Counted from the stretch's first letter, positions 22,677 through 31,277 are shown. The stretch is 39,602 nt of DNA from Clostridiales bacterium (GCA_918244965.1 CAKJYC010000020.1:1-39602); one strand, 5' to 3'. The notes: generated by a model not told the origin, from the letters alone. Numbers and translations: made by a program.

Positions 22677-24920
22677 TTATTTGTTCTGCGCAGCGTAATA
22701 GTTCATCAGGCAGCCTTCGAGGATGATCGTCTTTTCGTCCTCGGTGAGGCCCTTCACGTACAGCATGAGGTCTTCGACCGTGCCGTTCTTACGGATCGCC
22801 TTGGCCGGAATCTCTTCCTTGCCGGTCGCGATCGCCTCGCGGATGCCCGGCACGAACACGAAGTCGCCTTCTTCATACGGGAACGCGTCGCCTTCCTTGA
22901 GGGTAAACGGCACGATGCCCCAGTTGATGCAGTTAGAACGATAGCGCTTGGTCGCGTACTCATAGCAGATGTTCGCAAAGCCGCCGAGCACCTTCTGGCA
23001 GGACGCCGCCTGTTCGCGCGCGGAGCCGTCGCCGGGCTTGTTCGCAAACACGCAGGAGCCGAACTGGGTATTCTTAAGCAGCACGTCCGCATCGCCGACC
23101 GCGGAAAGCGCGCTTACGAGCTTTTCGGGCTTTTCGCCCTCGCGGCGGGCCGCTTCGTCCTTCGCGACCGCCTTGGAGCGGCCGACGTATTCGGGCACTC
23201 TGCGCGACAGCGCAAACTCCGAGAGACGGAGCGGATTGGAGCGGTAGGAGGACGTCTCGCCGGACGGGATCAGCTCGTCGGTCGTGGTGACCGGGTCGCG
23301 GATGACGGCGTCAAGTTCAAGAAGCATGTTGTCCGCAAGCGGATACATCTTCGGCCAGTCGGTGATATTGGGCCCGAGGATCAGCTTCTCTTCGGGATGC
23401 GCATGCGCGAAGCCGTCATAGCAGCGCTTCTCGTACACGGAATCGTCGAACACGTACGGGATATGCGCGGTCTCGTATTCCACGTCGGTCGCGGCGGTGA
23501 TGTAGCCGCCGTTCTTGGCCGTCGCGGCGATCGAGCGGGCGTCCATCAGCGCGACGACGGAGATCTGTCCCTCGCCGGGCTTAGAGCCTTCGCGGTTCGG
23601 GAAGTTGCGCGTGGTGTGACGGAGCGAAAGCCCGTTGTTGGCCGGTACGTCGCCTGCGCCGAAGCACGGGCCGCAGAACGACGGCTTGATGACCACGCCC
23701 GCTTCGAGCAGGGCCTCGGTCTTGCCGTTCCGGGTCAGCGCAAGGCTGGTCGGGACGCTGGTCGGATACACGGAGAAGGAGAAGTAGCCGTTGCCGGTGC
23801 TGCCGTCCTTCAGGATGTCCGCCGCTTCAACGATGTTGTCGAACAGACCGCCGGAGCAGCCCGCGACGACGCCCTGGTCCGCCAGAACGCCCTTCTCGCT
23901 GATCTTCGAACGCAGATCGAGGTGCGCCTTGGGGAACTTCTTCTTGGCCTCCTCCTCCACCTTTGCGAGGATCTCGTCCGCGTTTTCGAGGAACTCATGG
24001 ATCGTATACGCATTGGAGGGATGGAACGGCAGCGCGATCATCGGCTCGACCTTATCCAGCTCGATCGTGATCATCGCGTCGTAGTACGCGCCCTCCGCCG
24101 GTTCGAGCTTCTCGAACGCGAACGGACGCTTGTGGATGTCGTAGTACCGCTTGATCTCGTCGTCGGTCGCCCAGATCGAGGAGAGACAGGTGGTCTCGGT
24201 CGTCATGACGTCGATGCCGCTGCGGAAATCGAACGGGAGGGACGCGAGGCCGGGGCCGGCGAACTCAAGGACCTTGTTCTTCACGAGACCGTCTTTGAAC
24301 GTCGCCTTGACGAGCGCAAGCGCGACGTCGTGCGGGCCGACGCCCTTCTTCGGCGCGCCGGTCAGATAGCACAGCACGACCTCCGGAGGCTTGACGTCGT
24401 AGGTGTTGGAGAGAAGCTGCTTGACGAGCTCCGGACCGCCCTCGCCGACGCCCATGGTGCCGAGCGCGCCGTAGCGCGTGTGGCTGTCGGATCCTAGGAT
24501 CATGTTGCCGCAGGTCGCGAGCTTTTCGCGCGCGTAGGAGTGGATGACGCTCTGGTTGGCCGGAACATAGATGCCGCCGTATTTCTTGGCTGCCGAGAGA
24601 CCGAATACATGGTCGTCCTCGTTGATCGTGCCGCCGACCGCGCAAAGGCTGTTGTGGCAGTTGGTCATGGCGTACGGGATCGGGAACTCCTTGAGTCCGC
24701 TCGCGCGCGCCGTCTGAATGATGCCGACGTAGGTGATGTCGTGCGACACCAGCGCGTCGAATTTGATGTGCATGACGCCGCCCTCATTCGATCTGCTGTG
24801 CGCCTGCATGATCTGATACGCGATCGTGCGCGCACGACCCTGCTCCTTGTTCGTGCCCTCCGGCGCGGGAACCGGAACGCCGTTTTGCCACAGCATACCC
24901 TGTGCATGATACTGGATCAT
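22677..24920 (-). CDS. Aconitate hydratase (747-residue type)
   Basis: Isomerises citrate to isocitrate through a [4Fe-4S] cluster. Predicted cluster ligands are C355 ([12 protein letters not shown]) and C416 and C419 (PSFCGPC). GSDSHTRY at 143-150 and the Gly-rich GTMGVGEGG segment are typical of the aconitase superfamily. The 747-residue length matches the aconitases of anaerobes such as Bacteroides rather than E. coli AcnA or AcnB. The ATG at 24920 is chosen because GGGAGGAG lies 9 bases upstream. It is followed by icd. A homoaconitase-like or other hydratase role cannot be excluded by sequence alone, but the icd neighbour favours aconitase. Confidence 0.9.
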   Translation of the reverse strand: MIQYHAQGMLWQNGVPVPAPEGTNKEQGRARTIAYQIMQAHSRSNEGGVMHIKFDALVSHDITYVGIIQTARASGLKEFPIPYAMTNCHNSLCAVGGTINEDDHVFGLSAAKKYGGIYVPANQSVIHSYAREKLATCGNMILGSDSHTRYGALGTMGVGEGGPELVKQLLSNTYDVKPPEVVLCYLTGAPKKGVGPHDVALALVKATFKDGLVKNKVLEFAGPGLASLPFDFRSGIDVMTTETTCLSSIWATDDEIKRYYDIHKRPFAFEKLEPAEGAYYDAMITIELDKVEPMIALPFHPSNAYTIHEFLENADEILAKVEEEAKKKFPKAHLDLRSKISEKGVLADQGVVAGCSGGLFDNIVEAADILKDGSTGNGYFSFSVYPTSVPTSLALTRNGKTEALLEAGVVIKPSFCGPCFGAGDVPANNGLSLRHTTRNFPNREGSKPGEGQISVVALMDARSIAATAKNGGYITAATDVEYETAHIPYVFDDSVYEKRCYDGFAHAHPEEKLILGPNITDWPKMYPLADNMLLELDAVIRDPVTTTDELIPSGETSSYRSNPLRLSEFALSRRVPEYVGRSKAVAKDEAARREGEKPEKLVSALSAVGDADVLLKNTQFGSCVFANKPGDGSAREQAASCQKVLGGFANICYEYATKRYRSNCINWGIVPFTLKEGDAFPYEEGDFVFVPGIREAIATGKEEIPAKAIRKNGTVEDLMLYVKGLTEDEKTIILEGCLMNYYAAQNK

Positions 24921-24985
24921 TCGTTTTTTCTCCTCCCATTGCATTTTGAAATCCGCACGGCAAACAGTCGCCGTTTTCAAGTCTT

Positions 24986-25015
24986 ATTATAAACTTGCCG
25001 GCGTTGTTTTTCCAA
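24986..25015 (-). promoter_or_regulatory. Promoter of the aconitase-icd operon
   Basis: On the minus strand TTGGAA (25010-25015), an 18-base spacer and TATAAT (24986-24991). Confidence 0.75.
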
Positions 25016-25064
25016 TATATTATTTATATATCCATAGAGATTTTCTGTCGTTTACGCTTTTCTC

Positions 25065-25094
25065 TTGCCATTCTCCCCATCTGTCTGTTATACT
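25065..25094 (+). promoter_or_regulatory. Promoter of citC-citXG
   Basis: TTGCCA (25065-25070), an 18-base spacer and TATACT (25089-25094). The predicted RNA start is near 25101, divergent from the aconitase promoter. Confidence 0.75.
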
Positions 25095-25120
25095 GATAAA
25101 AGTCGGTTTTTCCGTACGGT

Positions 25121-26143
25121 TTGAGCGGATATGCGGCCAAGCGCCGCAGAAAGGAGCCCATCCTGGACGTATCGCTGTATCCCGTGCCGCTGCCGAAGCG
25201 CCTGGCGGCACGCTATAAAGAATTTCTATCCTCTGCCGATCTTCGCGACGAGGGCGATGCGGACGTCGTCGCGCTGATGACCGACGACGATTTCAACATC
25301 GTCGCCTGCGGCGCGCGCGCGGGCCACACACTGAAGCAGTTTGCCGTCTCCCCCGATTACGAGGGCGAAGGCGCGTGTGCAACGGTGCTGTCTGCGCTGC
25401 TCAGCGAGGCGGTGCGCGCCGGGCAGAAGCGGCTGTTCATCTGCACGAAGCCGAAGAACGGCCCCATGTTCGCTTCGATGGGGTTTTTCCCGATCGTCGC
25501 GACGAAGGACGCCGTGCTGATGGAGGACCGGAAGAACGGCTTTTCCGACTACCTTTCCTCGCTGCCGCGCTATGAGGGCGTATGCGGTGCGATCGTAGTG
25601 AACGGCGATCCGTTTACGCGCGGGCACCTGCATCTCATCGAATACGCCGCTGCGCACTGCGACGCGCTGTACGTGTTTTCCGTATCCGAGCCGGGCTCCA
25701 TGTTCTCCCCGGACGAACGCTACGATATGGTGAAGCGGGGCACGGCGCACCTTTCAAACTGCCACGTCGAGCATACCGACGAATACCTGGTCTCGCGCGA
25801 GACCTTCCCCGCCTACTTCATCCGCGACGAGCAGCACGCCGACGCCGTCAAGGCCGACCTCGATATTGAACTGTTCCGCACACGGATCGCACCCGCGCTG
25901 CACATTACGAAGCGCTTCGTGGGCGAGGAGCCGTTCTCGCCGACCACGCGCGCCTACAACGAACGCATGAAGCAGCTGCTGCCCGCATGCGGGATCGAGT
26001 TGATCGAGATCCCGCGCCTTCTCGGCATCAGCGCAAGCCGCGTGCGCGCGCTGATCCTCGACGAACGGCCCGAAGAAACCAAGGACCTTGTCCCCGAAAC
26101 GACCTATGAAGCCATCCTCCGTTACGCTCACCGACATGCTTGA
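25121..26143 (+). CDS. citC: [Citrate (pro-3S)-lyase] ligase CitC
   Basis: Acetylates the prosthetic group of citrate lyase using ATP and acetate, switching the enzyme on. Two domains are visible: a GNAT fold (about 28-135: LKQFAVSPDYEGEGACATVL) and a nucleotidyltransferase from about 153 with its HIGH-like box NGDPFTRGHL (161-170) and C-terminal ISASRVRALI. Start: the boundary given is the first standard codon, TTG at 25121, but it has no ribosome site and lies about 20 bases into the transcript. The only strong site, AAAGGAG (25150-25156), is 6 bases before CTG at 25163, which may be the real start. The stop overlaps citXG. Confidence 0.92.
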   Translation: MSGYAAKRRRKEPILDVSLYPVPLPKRLAARYKEFLSSADLRDEGDADVVALMTDDDFNIVACGARAGHTLKQFAVSPDYEGEGACATVLSALLSEAVRAGQKRLFICTKPKNGPMFASMGFFPIVATKDAVLMEDRKNGFSDYLSSLPRYEGVCGAIVVNGDPFTRGHLHLIEYAAAHCDALYVFSVSEPGSMFSPDERYDMVKRGTAHLSNCHVEHTDEYLVSRETFPAYFIRDEQHADAVKADLDIELFRTRIAPALHITKRFVGEEPFSPTTRAYNERMKQLLPACGIELIEIPRLLGISASRVRALILDERPEETKDLVPETTYEAILRYAHRHA

Positions 26144-27413
26144 CGCGCGCGAACGGCGGGCACAGGCGCAAAACGATCTTCTGCGGCAGGCGGGACCGAC
26201 CGACTGCCTTGTTTCGCTGTCGCTGAACATCGCAGGCGACGTTAAGCGCACGCCGAAAACGCGGCTTTTGTTCGACGCGGGGCTTCGGGCGTTCGATTCT
26301 TTCGGCTTTCCCGAAGCGGCGCGGACGGTCCGGGACGGCATCACCGGGACGGAGGCGCTGATCCTTCTGCACGCGGACGCGCACGCCGTCAAGGAAACGC
26401 TCGAACGGCTGGAAGACGCCTTCCCCGCCGCAAGGCTGTACGATTTCGACGTGCTGAACGCAAAGGGGGAAAAGCTTAGCCGCAGCGTTCCGCGCAGATG
26501 CCTTGTCTGCGACGGCCCTGCCGCCGTCTGTGCGCGGAGCCGCACGCACGGGCTCGACGCGATCAAGGCCGCGACGGAAGCACTTTTGGACGAATTCTGC
26601 GCCGATACGCTGGCTTTGACCGCGCATGCCGCGCTGGAGCGGGAGCTGTACACCACCCCGAAGCCCGGACTGGTCGACCTGCACAGCTGCGGCGCGCATA
26701 CGGATATGGACGTGCCGTTGTTCCTCAAAAGCGCGGCTGCGCTGGTCCCGTATTTCAAAACCGCCGTGCGGCTCGGTCTCAAAGATGCGGGCATGACGCC
26801 GCTGAAGGACGCGGGACTTGCAGCCGAACGCGCGATGTTTGCCGCCACGAACGGTGTCAACACGCACAAGGGCATGATCTATTCGATGGGCCTGCTGCTG
26901 TACGGCACGGGAAAGGCGCTGTCCTTCGGCGGCGACGCTGTCGCGCACGCCTCCGCGCTTGCCCGCGAGGACGCCGAAGTGCGGCTTTCCGCGGCCGAGG
27001 CGTCCCCCGCAACGAACGGCGCGAAGGTCTATCGGGCCTATCGCGTGCGCGGCGCGGTCGGCGAAGTTGCGGACGGATTTTTCCATGCGCGCTACGCCGC
27101 GGACCGGCTCAAGGCGCACGGGCAGAGCACAAATCCCGGCGCGCTTGCGTTGTGCGACGTGATGGCCGTGCTCGACGACACGAATCTCCTGCACCGCGGC
27201 GGTCCCGAAGGGCTGGCCTTTGCAAAGCGGTCCGCAAGGGAGATCTGCATGCTGCCCGAGGGCGAACGCGTCCGCGCGCTCGAAGCGCTCGACCGGGAGA
27301 TGACCGCACGCAATCTTTCGCCCGGCGGCGCAGCAGACATGCTGGCGCTCGGATTCCTTCTGGACGCGTGGCGCACGCTGTCGGAGCATCTTAAGATGGG
27401 TAACGCCGTATGA
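26106..27413 (+). CDS. citXG: CitX-CitG fusion: holo-citrate lyase synthase and dephospho-CoA triphosphoribosyltransferase
   Basis: A bifunctional 435-residue protein. The N-terminal CitX half (1 to about 165) transfers the prosthetic group to the citrate lyase acyl carrier protein and shows LYDFDVLNAKGEKLSR and the signature RRCLVCDGPAAVCARSRTH (130-148). The C-terminal CitG half makes 2'-(5''-triphosphoribosyl)-3'-dephospho-CoA and shows TTPKPGLVDLHSCGAHTDMD (183-202) and the GVNTHKG region. The ATG at 26106 lies inside the end of citC (38-base overlap) and matches the usual CitX beginning. The lyase genes citD, citE and citF do not follow; a short remnant and a terminator come next. Confidence 0.92.
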   Translation: MKPSSVTLTDMLDARERRAQAQNDLLRQAGPTDCLVSLSLNIAGDVKRTPKTRLLFDAGLRAFDSFGFPEAARTVRDGITGTEALILLHADAHAVKETLERLEDAFPAARLYDFDVLNAKGEKLSRSVPRRCLVCDGPAAVCARSRTHGLDAIKAATEALLDEFCADTLALTAHAALERELYTTPKPGLVDLHSCGAHTDMDVPLFLKSAAALVPYFKTAVRLGLKDAGMTPLKDAGLAAERAMFAATNGVNTHKGMIYSMGLLLYGTGKALSFGGDAVAHASALAREDAEVRLSAAEASPATNGAKVYRAYRVRGAVGEVADGFFHARYAADRLKAHGQSTNPGALALCDVMAVLDDTNLLHRGGPEGLAFAKRSAREICMLPEGERVRALEALDREMTARNLSPGGAADMLALGFLLDAWRTLSEHLKMGNAV

Positions 27414-27550
27414 CGCTGCAGCAGCTGAAGAGAAGCGGCCGCAGCGTTTGCTGCGTTCGATGCCGACCCGAAGCAGGGCCTGACCAACGGCACGGACACG
27501 TCGATCCTTGCGATCTGCACAAGCTTTTGGAGCCGGCGTCTCACTGAAAC
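27410..27550 (+). pseudogene. Possible remnant of a degraded gene after citXG
   Basis: An ATG at 27410 overlaps the citXG stop (ATGA) and opens MTLQQLKRSGR, but the frame gives only about 43 codons of unconvincing sequence. A different frame (from about 27440) reads AAFAAFDADPKQGLTNGTDT and then SILAICTSF. The PKQGL...NGT pattern loosely recalls the PKEGLALLNGT box of the histidine/aromatic ammonia-lyase family, with residues missing. The overlap start, frame change and shortness suggest the stump of a deleted co-operonic gene. The family guess is weak. Confidence 0.3.
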
Positions 27551-27586
27551 AAAAAACACGGGAGGCATCGTTGCTTCCCGTGTTTT
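27551..27586 (+). terminator. Terminator of the citC-citXG operon
   Basis: 14-bp stem AAACACGGGAGGCA / TGCTTCCCGTGTTT (one G-T wobble) with loop TCGT, ending in TTTT. Confidence 0.85.
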
Positions 27587-27613
27587 GCGCATGAAACAGT
27601 CTCCCGCGTTTTT

Positions 27614-28321
27614 TCAAAAAAAGTGGCGGAAAATCCATCTTAAAAGCCCGCCGACACCCGTGAATCCGACGCCGAGTGCGCCGAACAGGATCGGCCCAAA
27701 AGAGCTGTATTTTTGCGGTTCGGCGAGCTTCAGGATCAGGGAAAGCACCGCGATCACAAGCGAGGCGATCCCTATATAGAAATGCACGCTGAAGATGATC
27801 GCCAAACACCCCGCCGGTCGAGGCTCTACCGGCGTCTCGTCGCCGTACTGCACCGCCGCAGCCTTCTCCTCCTCCCATTTCCTGTGCTTTTTCCGATCCC
27901 GCAGGATCATCAGCGAAATCCCCGTGGCCACGCTGCCGAACATGGCGCATATGATCGCAGCTTCGAAGCTCTCCGACGACATGCCCCCTTTTGCCGGATC
28001 GGATGCGGGATACAGCACCGTGACGCTGCTTCCCGTATGCATCTCGGACGATTTGTAACCCGATACGATCCGATAGGTCTGCCCGTCGACCGTATATTCG
28101 ATCGTCGGCCAGCTGTTTTCGTCATTCCGATCGAATGCGACGATCGTGCCCTCCGCTTCCCGGAGACTTTGGCTTTTGACCAGCGTACTGATGAACCCGA
28201 TCACCGCAAGCAGGAGAAAGAATACGCCGATCGCAAGGACGACATACGGTACTGCCCGGCGGACAAAGGAACGCAGCCGCTCCGCCCTGCTCTCCGGCGC
28301 GGCAAAGTCTTTCTCCAGCAT
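27614..28321 (-). CDS. DUF3592-like membrane protein
   Basis: The 235-residue protein has a TM helix at about 24-48, an extracytoplasmic beta domain (GTIVAFDRNDENSWPTIEYTV, residues about 59-79; then VSGYKSSEMHTGSSVTVLYPASDPAKG) and three more hydrophobic helices near 119-140, 172-199 and 208-231. The small beta domain with the VxYxPxxP-like VLYPASDP end is typical of DUF3592 proteins, whose function is unknown. GGAGAAACGG precedes the ATG. It begins 12 bp after the M32 peptidase stop, so it is probably co-transcribed. No terminator is obvious after it besides the convergent hairpin at 27551-27586. Confidence 0.75.
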   Translation of the reverse strand: MLEKDFAAPESRAERLRSFVRRAVPYVVLAIGVFFLLLAVIGFISTLVKSQSLREAEGTIVAFDRNDENSWPTIEYTVDGQTYRIVSGYKSSEMHTGSSVTVLYPASDPAKGGMSSESFEAAIICAMFGSVATGISLMILRDRKKHRKWEEEKAAAVQYGDETPVEPRPAGCLAIIFSVHFYIGIASLVIAVLSLILKLAEPQKYSSFGPILFGALGVGFTGVGGLLRWIFRHFF

Positions 28322-28333
28322 ACCGTTTCTCCG

Positions 28334-29827
28334 TCAATCCAGATGGTACAGCTCGGTGTATTTCTTCGTCAGGTAGTCCGTGTAATACGTCGGGTCGAAC
28401 GGCGCGCCGAAGGCCTCCTCCATCAGCTTGCCGGGTTCTTTCAGACAGCCGAAGCGATAGATGTGCTCGGTGAGCCAGTCGACCAACGGCTTGAGGTTGC
28501 CCGCGCGGACATTGCCCCACACGTCGATCTCCCGCTCCATGCGCTTGATGAGCTGCGCGCCGTAGGCCGAGCCCACCGCGTAGGACGGGAAGTAGCCGAA
28601 CAGGCCGCCCGCCCAGTGCGAATCCTGCAGCACGCCGCGCCGGTCGTCCGGCACGTCGACGCCGAGGTACTCCCTGTACATGCGATTCCACTCCGCGGGC
28701 AGGTCCTTTGCTTCGAGATCGCCGTTGAACAGGCGCTTTTCAAGCTCGTAACGCACCATGACGTGCAGCGAGTACGTCAGCTCGTCCGCCTCGGTGCGGA
28801 TCAGCGACGGTTCGGCCTTGTTGACCGCGACGTAGAATTCGTGCGCGGTGACGTCCTTCAGCTGCTCAGGGAAGATCTCCTGCATCTTCGGGAAGATCGC
28901 CTCGATGAACGGCTCGCTGCGGCCGATGATGTTCTCAAAGAAGCGCGACTGCGATTCATGCACGCTCATCGACACGCCGCCGCCGATCGGCAGACGCGCG
29001 ATCCCGTCGGCGATGTTGCGCTCATAGGTCGCGTGGCCGCCCTCGTGGATGACGCTGTACATCGACGCCTCGACCGCGTCCTCGTGGTAGTGCGTGGTGA
29101 TGCGCACATCGTATTTGGTGAAGCTCGTCGTGAACGGATGCTCGGTCTCGCCGATGATGCAGTAGTTCCGGTCAAGCCCCAGCACGTCCATCAGGTAGTC
29201 CGAAAAGATCCGCTGCTCGGCAATCGGGTAGTGCGTGTGCAGGAATGAAACGTCCGGCTGCTTCTTGATTTTCGCGATCACAGGGACAAGGCGTTCCCGC
29301 ACGGTCGCAAAGAATTTGTCCAGCGTCGCCGTGTTGAGTCCCTTTTCGTACGCGTCGAGCATCGTGTCGTAAACCGGCGCGTCGGGCCGATAGTACTTTG
29401 CGAAGCGCTTCTGCGCCGCGACCAGCTTTTCAAGGTGCGGCAAAAACATCGGAAAATCGCTCTTCAGCTTCGCCGCATGCCAGACCTGATCGGCGGTCGT
29501 CTGGTCGACCGTGTACTGTACATATTCGTCCTTCGGAATGCACGCGATGCGCTCGCGCTCCTCCATGGCAAGCTCGGCCGTGCGGACCAGGTTCGGGTCG
29601 ACCTCATCGCGGTGTTCGAGGATCTCGCGCTGCATCGCCTCGGTTTCGGGCGAGGTGACCATGTCGTACATGGCCTCACTGAGTACGCCGAACGTGTCGC
29701 CCACGACGGGGCCCGCGCCCTTCGGCATCACGGTGTTCATGTCATAGGACATCAGCCTCATCGCGTGCTCATACGCGCGGAGCTTTTCGAGATAAGTACG
29801 GTAGCGTTCAATGGTGTCTTGGATCAT
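28334..29827 (-). CDS. Carboxypeptidase M32 (Taq type)
   Basis: Metal-dependent carboxypeptidase that removes C-terminal residues from peptides in the cytoplasm. The 497-residue length is normal for family M32. The metal site HEGGH is at 261-265. Other hallmarks are DVRITT (240-245), HESQSRF (290-296), IRTEADELTY (about residue 345) and GYFPSYAVG near the C-terminus. The gene starts 3 bases after the stop of the lipoprotein gene, and DUF3592 follows, making a three-gene operon from the promoter at 30440-30468. Nothing looks truncated. Confidence 0.95.
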   Translation of the reverse strand: MIQDTIERYRTYLEKLRAYEHAMRLMSYDMNTVMPKGAGPVVGDTFGVLSEAMYDMVTSPETEAMQREILEHRDEVDPNLVRTAELAMEERERIACIPKDEYVQYTVDQTTADQVWHAAKLKSDFPMFLPHLEKLVAAQKRFAKYYRPDAPVYDTMLDAYEKGLNTATLDKFFATVRERLVPVIAKIKKQPDVSFLHTHYPIAEQRIFSDYLMDVLGLDRNYCIIGETEHPFTTSFTKYDVRITTHYHEDAVEASMYSVIHEGGHATYERNIADGIARLPIGGGVSMSVHESQSRFFENIIGRSEPFIEAIFPKMQEIFPEQLKDVTAHEFYVAVNKAEPSLIRTEADELTYSLHVMVRYELEKRLFNGDLEAKDLPAEWNRMYREYLGVDVPDDRRGVLQDSHWAGGLFGYFPSYAVGSAYGAQLIKRMEREIDVWGNVRAGNLKPLVDWLTEHIYRFGCLKEPGKLMEEAFGAPFDPTYYTDYLTKKYTELYHLD

Positions 29828-29830
29828 ACA

Positions 29831-30409
29831 TTAACTCCTTTCGGGATGGTCATTCGGTTCGTCGTCCGGCGCAAAGATCACGGTCGGCGTCGTTTCCTCC
29901 GGCTCGACGATCACGGCCGCGGGCTCCTGCTCCGCTGCGGCAGGTGCTTTTTTCACCGGCTTGCCGAGCAGCGCCAGCAGCACGACGGCCAGCACGCCCG
30001 CGACGATCAGCGCAAGCGTGCGCCGCGAATCATGCACCTTGACGGAAACGGTCGCCGCCGCCTGCTCCCTGCCTGCCGTCGCGGTCACGGTCAGCTTGGT
30101 CTCGCCGACGGCGTGCGCGATCACGTACAGCGTGCCTTCGGCGTCCAGCACGCCCTCGGCAACGCCCGCGTCCTCGCTTTTCACCTCGAAGTGCAGCGTG
30201 CCCGTGCCCTCCGCCGCCGAAAAGCCGTCGGTGAAGCGCGGGATCGCCTTTGCGACGTCGTCCCGCTGTCCGAGCGGCAGCTTAAGGCTCACTTCGATCC
30301 CTGCCGGCGCCGTGATCTTCGGGGCCTCGGCCGGTTCGGATTCCGTTTTCGATGCGCATGCAAGCAGCAAAAGCGCCGCCAGCAGCACAAGTATCATCCG
30401 TCGTTTCAT
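29831..30409 (-). CDS. Putative lipoprotein with Ig-like domain and C-terminal TM helix
   Basis: The 192-residue protein has a signal peptide with lipobox LLAC ending at C18. An extracytoplasmic domain of about 100 residues follows, with beta motifs (GTLHFEVKSEDAGVAEG, then VGETKLTVTATAG) resembling bacterial Ig-like group 2 domains. A TM helix lies at about 130-150 and a proline/glutamate-rich tail follows. Having both a lipid anchor and a C-terminal TM helix is uncommon. AAAGGA precedes the ATG. It heads the operon with the M32 peptidase (3-bp gap). Function unknown. Confidence 0.75.
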   Translation of the reverse strand: MKRRMILVLLAALLLLACASKTESEPAEAPKITAPAGIEVSLKLPLGQRDDVAKAIPRFTDGFSAAEGTGTLHFEVKSEDAGVAEGVLDAEGTLYVIAHAVGETKLTVTATAGREQAAATVSVKVHDSRRTLALIVAGVLAVVLLALLGKPVKKAPAAAEQEPAAVIVEPEETTPTVIFAPDDEPNDHPERS

Positions 30410-30439
30410 ACGTTCATCCTTTCATGGTTCCACTTTGAC

Positions 30440-30468
30440 AGCATATCACAAATCGCGCGTCCCCGCAA
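30440..30468 (-). promoter_or_regulatory. Promoter of the lipoprotein-M32-DUF3592 operon
   Basis: On the minus strand TTGCGG (30463-30468), a 17-base spacer and TATGCT (30440-30445). Confidence 0.7.
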
Positions 30469-30474
30469 GGGCGA

Positions 30475-30993
30475 TCACGCCCTGCGCCCGATCAGCCGGT
30501 AAAACGGAATGCGCACGAAACGCTTGCCGATACGCTTCGCATACGGATCGCGCGCGGTGCGGCGGTATTCCTTCCGGATCCCGAAAAAGTAGCGGAACGC
30601 AAGGCGCTGGCTCGTCCGGTACACATCGGCGCGGTCGATCTCCACCGAGCGGCAGGTGCGCTCGACCGTCCGCTTCGGGAACAGCAGCGTCGTCACGTGC
30701 CGCACGTGTCGGAAGCCCTTGATGCAAAGGTATGCGTTCAGATGGTATTTCAGCTCAAACGTCATGCACCGCACGGAAAACAGGAACGCCTCATGATACC
30801 GCGCCGCGTATGCGTCCGACAGCGCGCCGGTCACGGCAACGCACAGACGCTTCGTTCTGATCGCGCGCGCCGCCGCGCTCCATTCCTCCGGCGCTGCGGA
30901 CAGGTCGATGCGAAACCCTTCCGGAAGCACCTCGGCAAAGCGCGTACAGAGCGTCTGCACGGTTTCGTTCTCTTGTTCGTTCAGCGGCTTCAT
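30475..30993 (-). CDS. Unknown basic protein, predicted leaderless mRNA
   Basis: I do not recognise the family. The 172-residue protein has an acidic N-terminal third (MKPLNEQENETVQ...) and a strongly basic, aromatic C-terminal half rich in Arg/Lys/Tyr/Phe (for example RLAFRYFFGIRKEYRR, KRIGKRFVRIPFYRL). It has no TM helix or catalytic motif. The basic half could bind nucleic acid or acidic lipids; this is inference. There is no ribosome site: the promoter TTGCGC-17-TACTAT ends only 6 bases before the ATG, so transcription should begin at the start codon. The upstream terminator at 31028-31055 separates it from the ferredoxin transcript. Confidence 0.7.
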   Translation of the reverse strand: MKPLNEQENETVQTLCTRFAEVLPEGFRIDLSAAPEEWSAAARAIRTKRLCVAVTGALSDAYAARYHEAFLFSVRCMTFELKYHLNAYLCIKGFRHVRHVTTLLFPKRTVERTCRSVEIDRADVYRTSQRLAFRYFFGIRKEYRRTARDPYAKRIGKRFVRIPFYRLIGRRA

Positions 30994-30999
30994 ATGAAA

Positions 31000-31028
31000 A
31001 TAGTAGCATAGTTTTCGCCGCCGCGCAA
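31000..31028 (-). promoter_or_regulatory. Promoter giving a leaderless start for the 30475-30993 gene
   Basis: On the minus strand TTGCGC (31023-31028), a 17-base spacer and TACTAT (31000-31005). Only 6 bases separate the -10 box from the ATG at 30993. Confidence 0.65.
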
Positions 31029-31055
31029 TAAAAAAACGGCTCCGCGGAGCCGTTT
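31028..31055 (-). terminator. Intrinsic terminator (minus direction)
   Basis: Perfect palindrome AAACGGCTCCG / CGGAGCCGTTT (31034-31055), followed on the minus strand by TTTT. It would end the ferredoxin transcript after it crosses the family II element. Confidence 0.8.
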
Positions 31056-31056
31056 A

Positions 31057-31084
31057 GCGTGTCAAAAAGCTTTTTGACACGCTG
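31057..31084. repeat. 28-bp perfect palindrome
   Basis: AGCGTGTCAAAAAG and its exact complement, meeting at AAGCTT. It is adjacent to the family II element and closely resembles hairpin H3 of the family I copy at 8968-8993 (both carry the TGTCAAAA / TTTTGACA core), so this hairpin itself may be dispersed in the genome. Confidence 0.7.
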
Positions 31085-31085
31085 A

Positions 31086-31277
31086 CAGGCTGCCAAGAAG
31101 GGAGGCAGAATCCGCGTTGTTCGCGACGGAGCTATACTAAAGTATGCGACCGAGCGAAAACGCGGATAGTTTGCGGCGAAATCATAAAAAAGAAAAGGCG
31201 TCCTGCGCCTTTTCCTCCGGCAAGTGTTTCTTTATAAATCCTCGCCGCAAACGGTCTGACCCCTTATAGACAGACTG
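31086..31277 (+). repeat. Family II structured element, copy X (three-way-junction shape)
   Basis: About 190 bases, matching the reverse strand of 37150-37341 over most of its length. The outer stem pairs GAAGGG with CCCTT, and CAGGCTG with CAGACTG (one mismatch). Inside, P2 pairs ATCCGCGTT with AACGCGGAT and carries TTCGC/GCGAA and an apical ATAC-TAAA-GTAT hairpin. P3 pairs TTTGCGGCGA with TCGCCGCAAA and carries AAAAGGCG/CGCCTTTT. A plus-strand terminator follows immediately (31277-31305). The gap 30994-31314 has no protein gene that I can support. Confidence 0.75.

Noticed and set aside
22551-24497. A 648-codon plus-strand open frame opposite aconitase and icd
   Set aside because: Antisense shadow; both minus-strand enzymes show full catalytic motifs.
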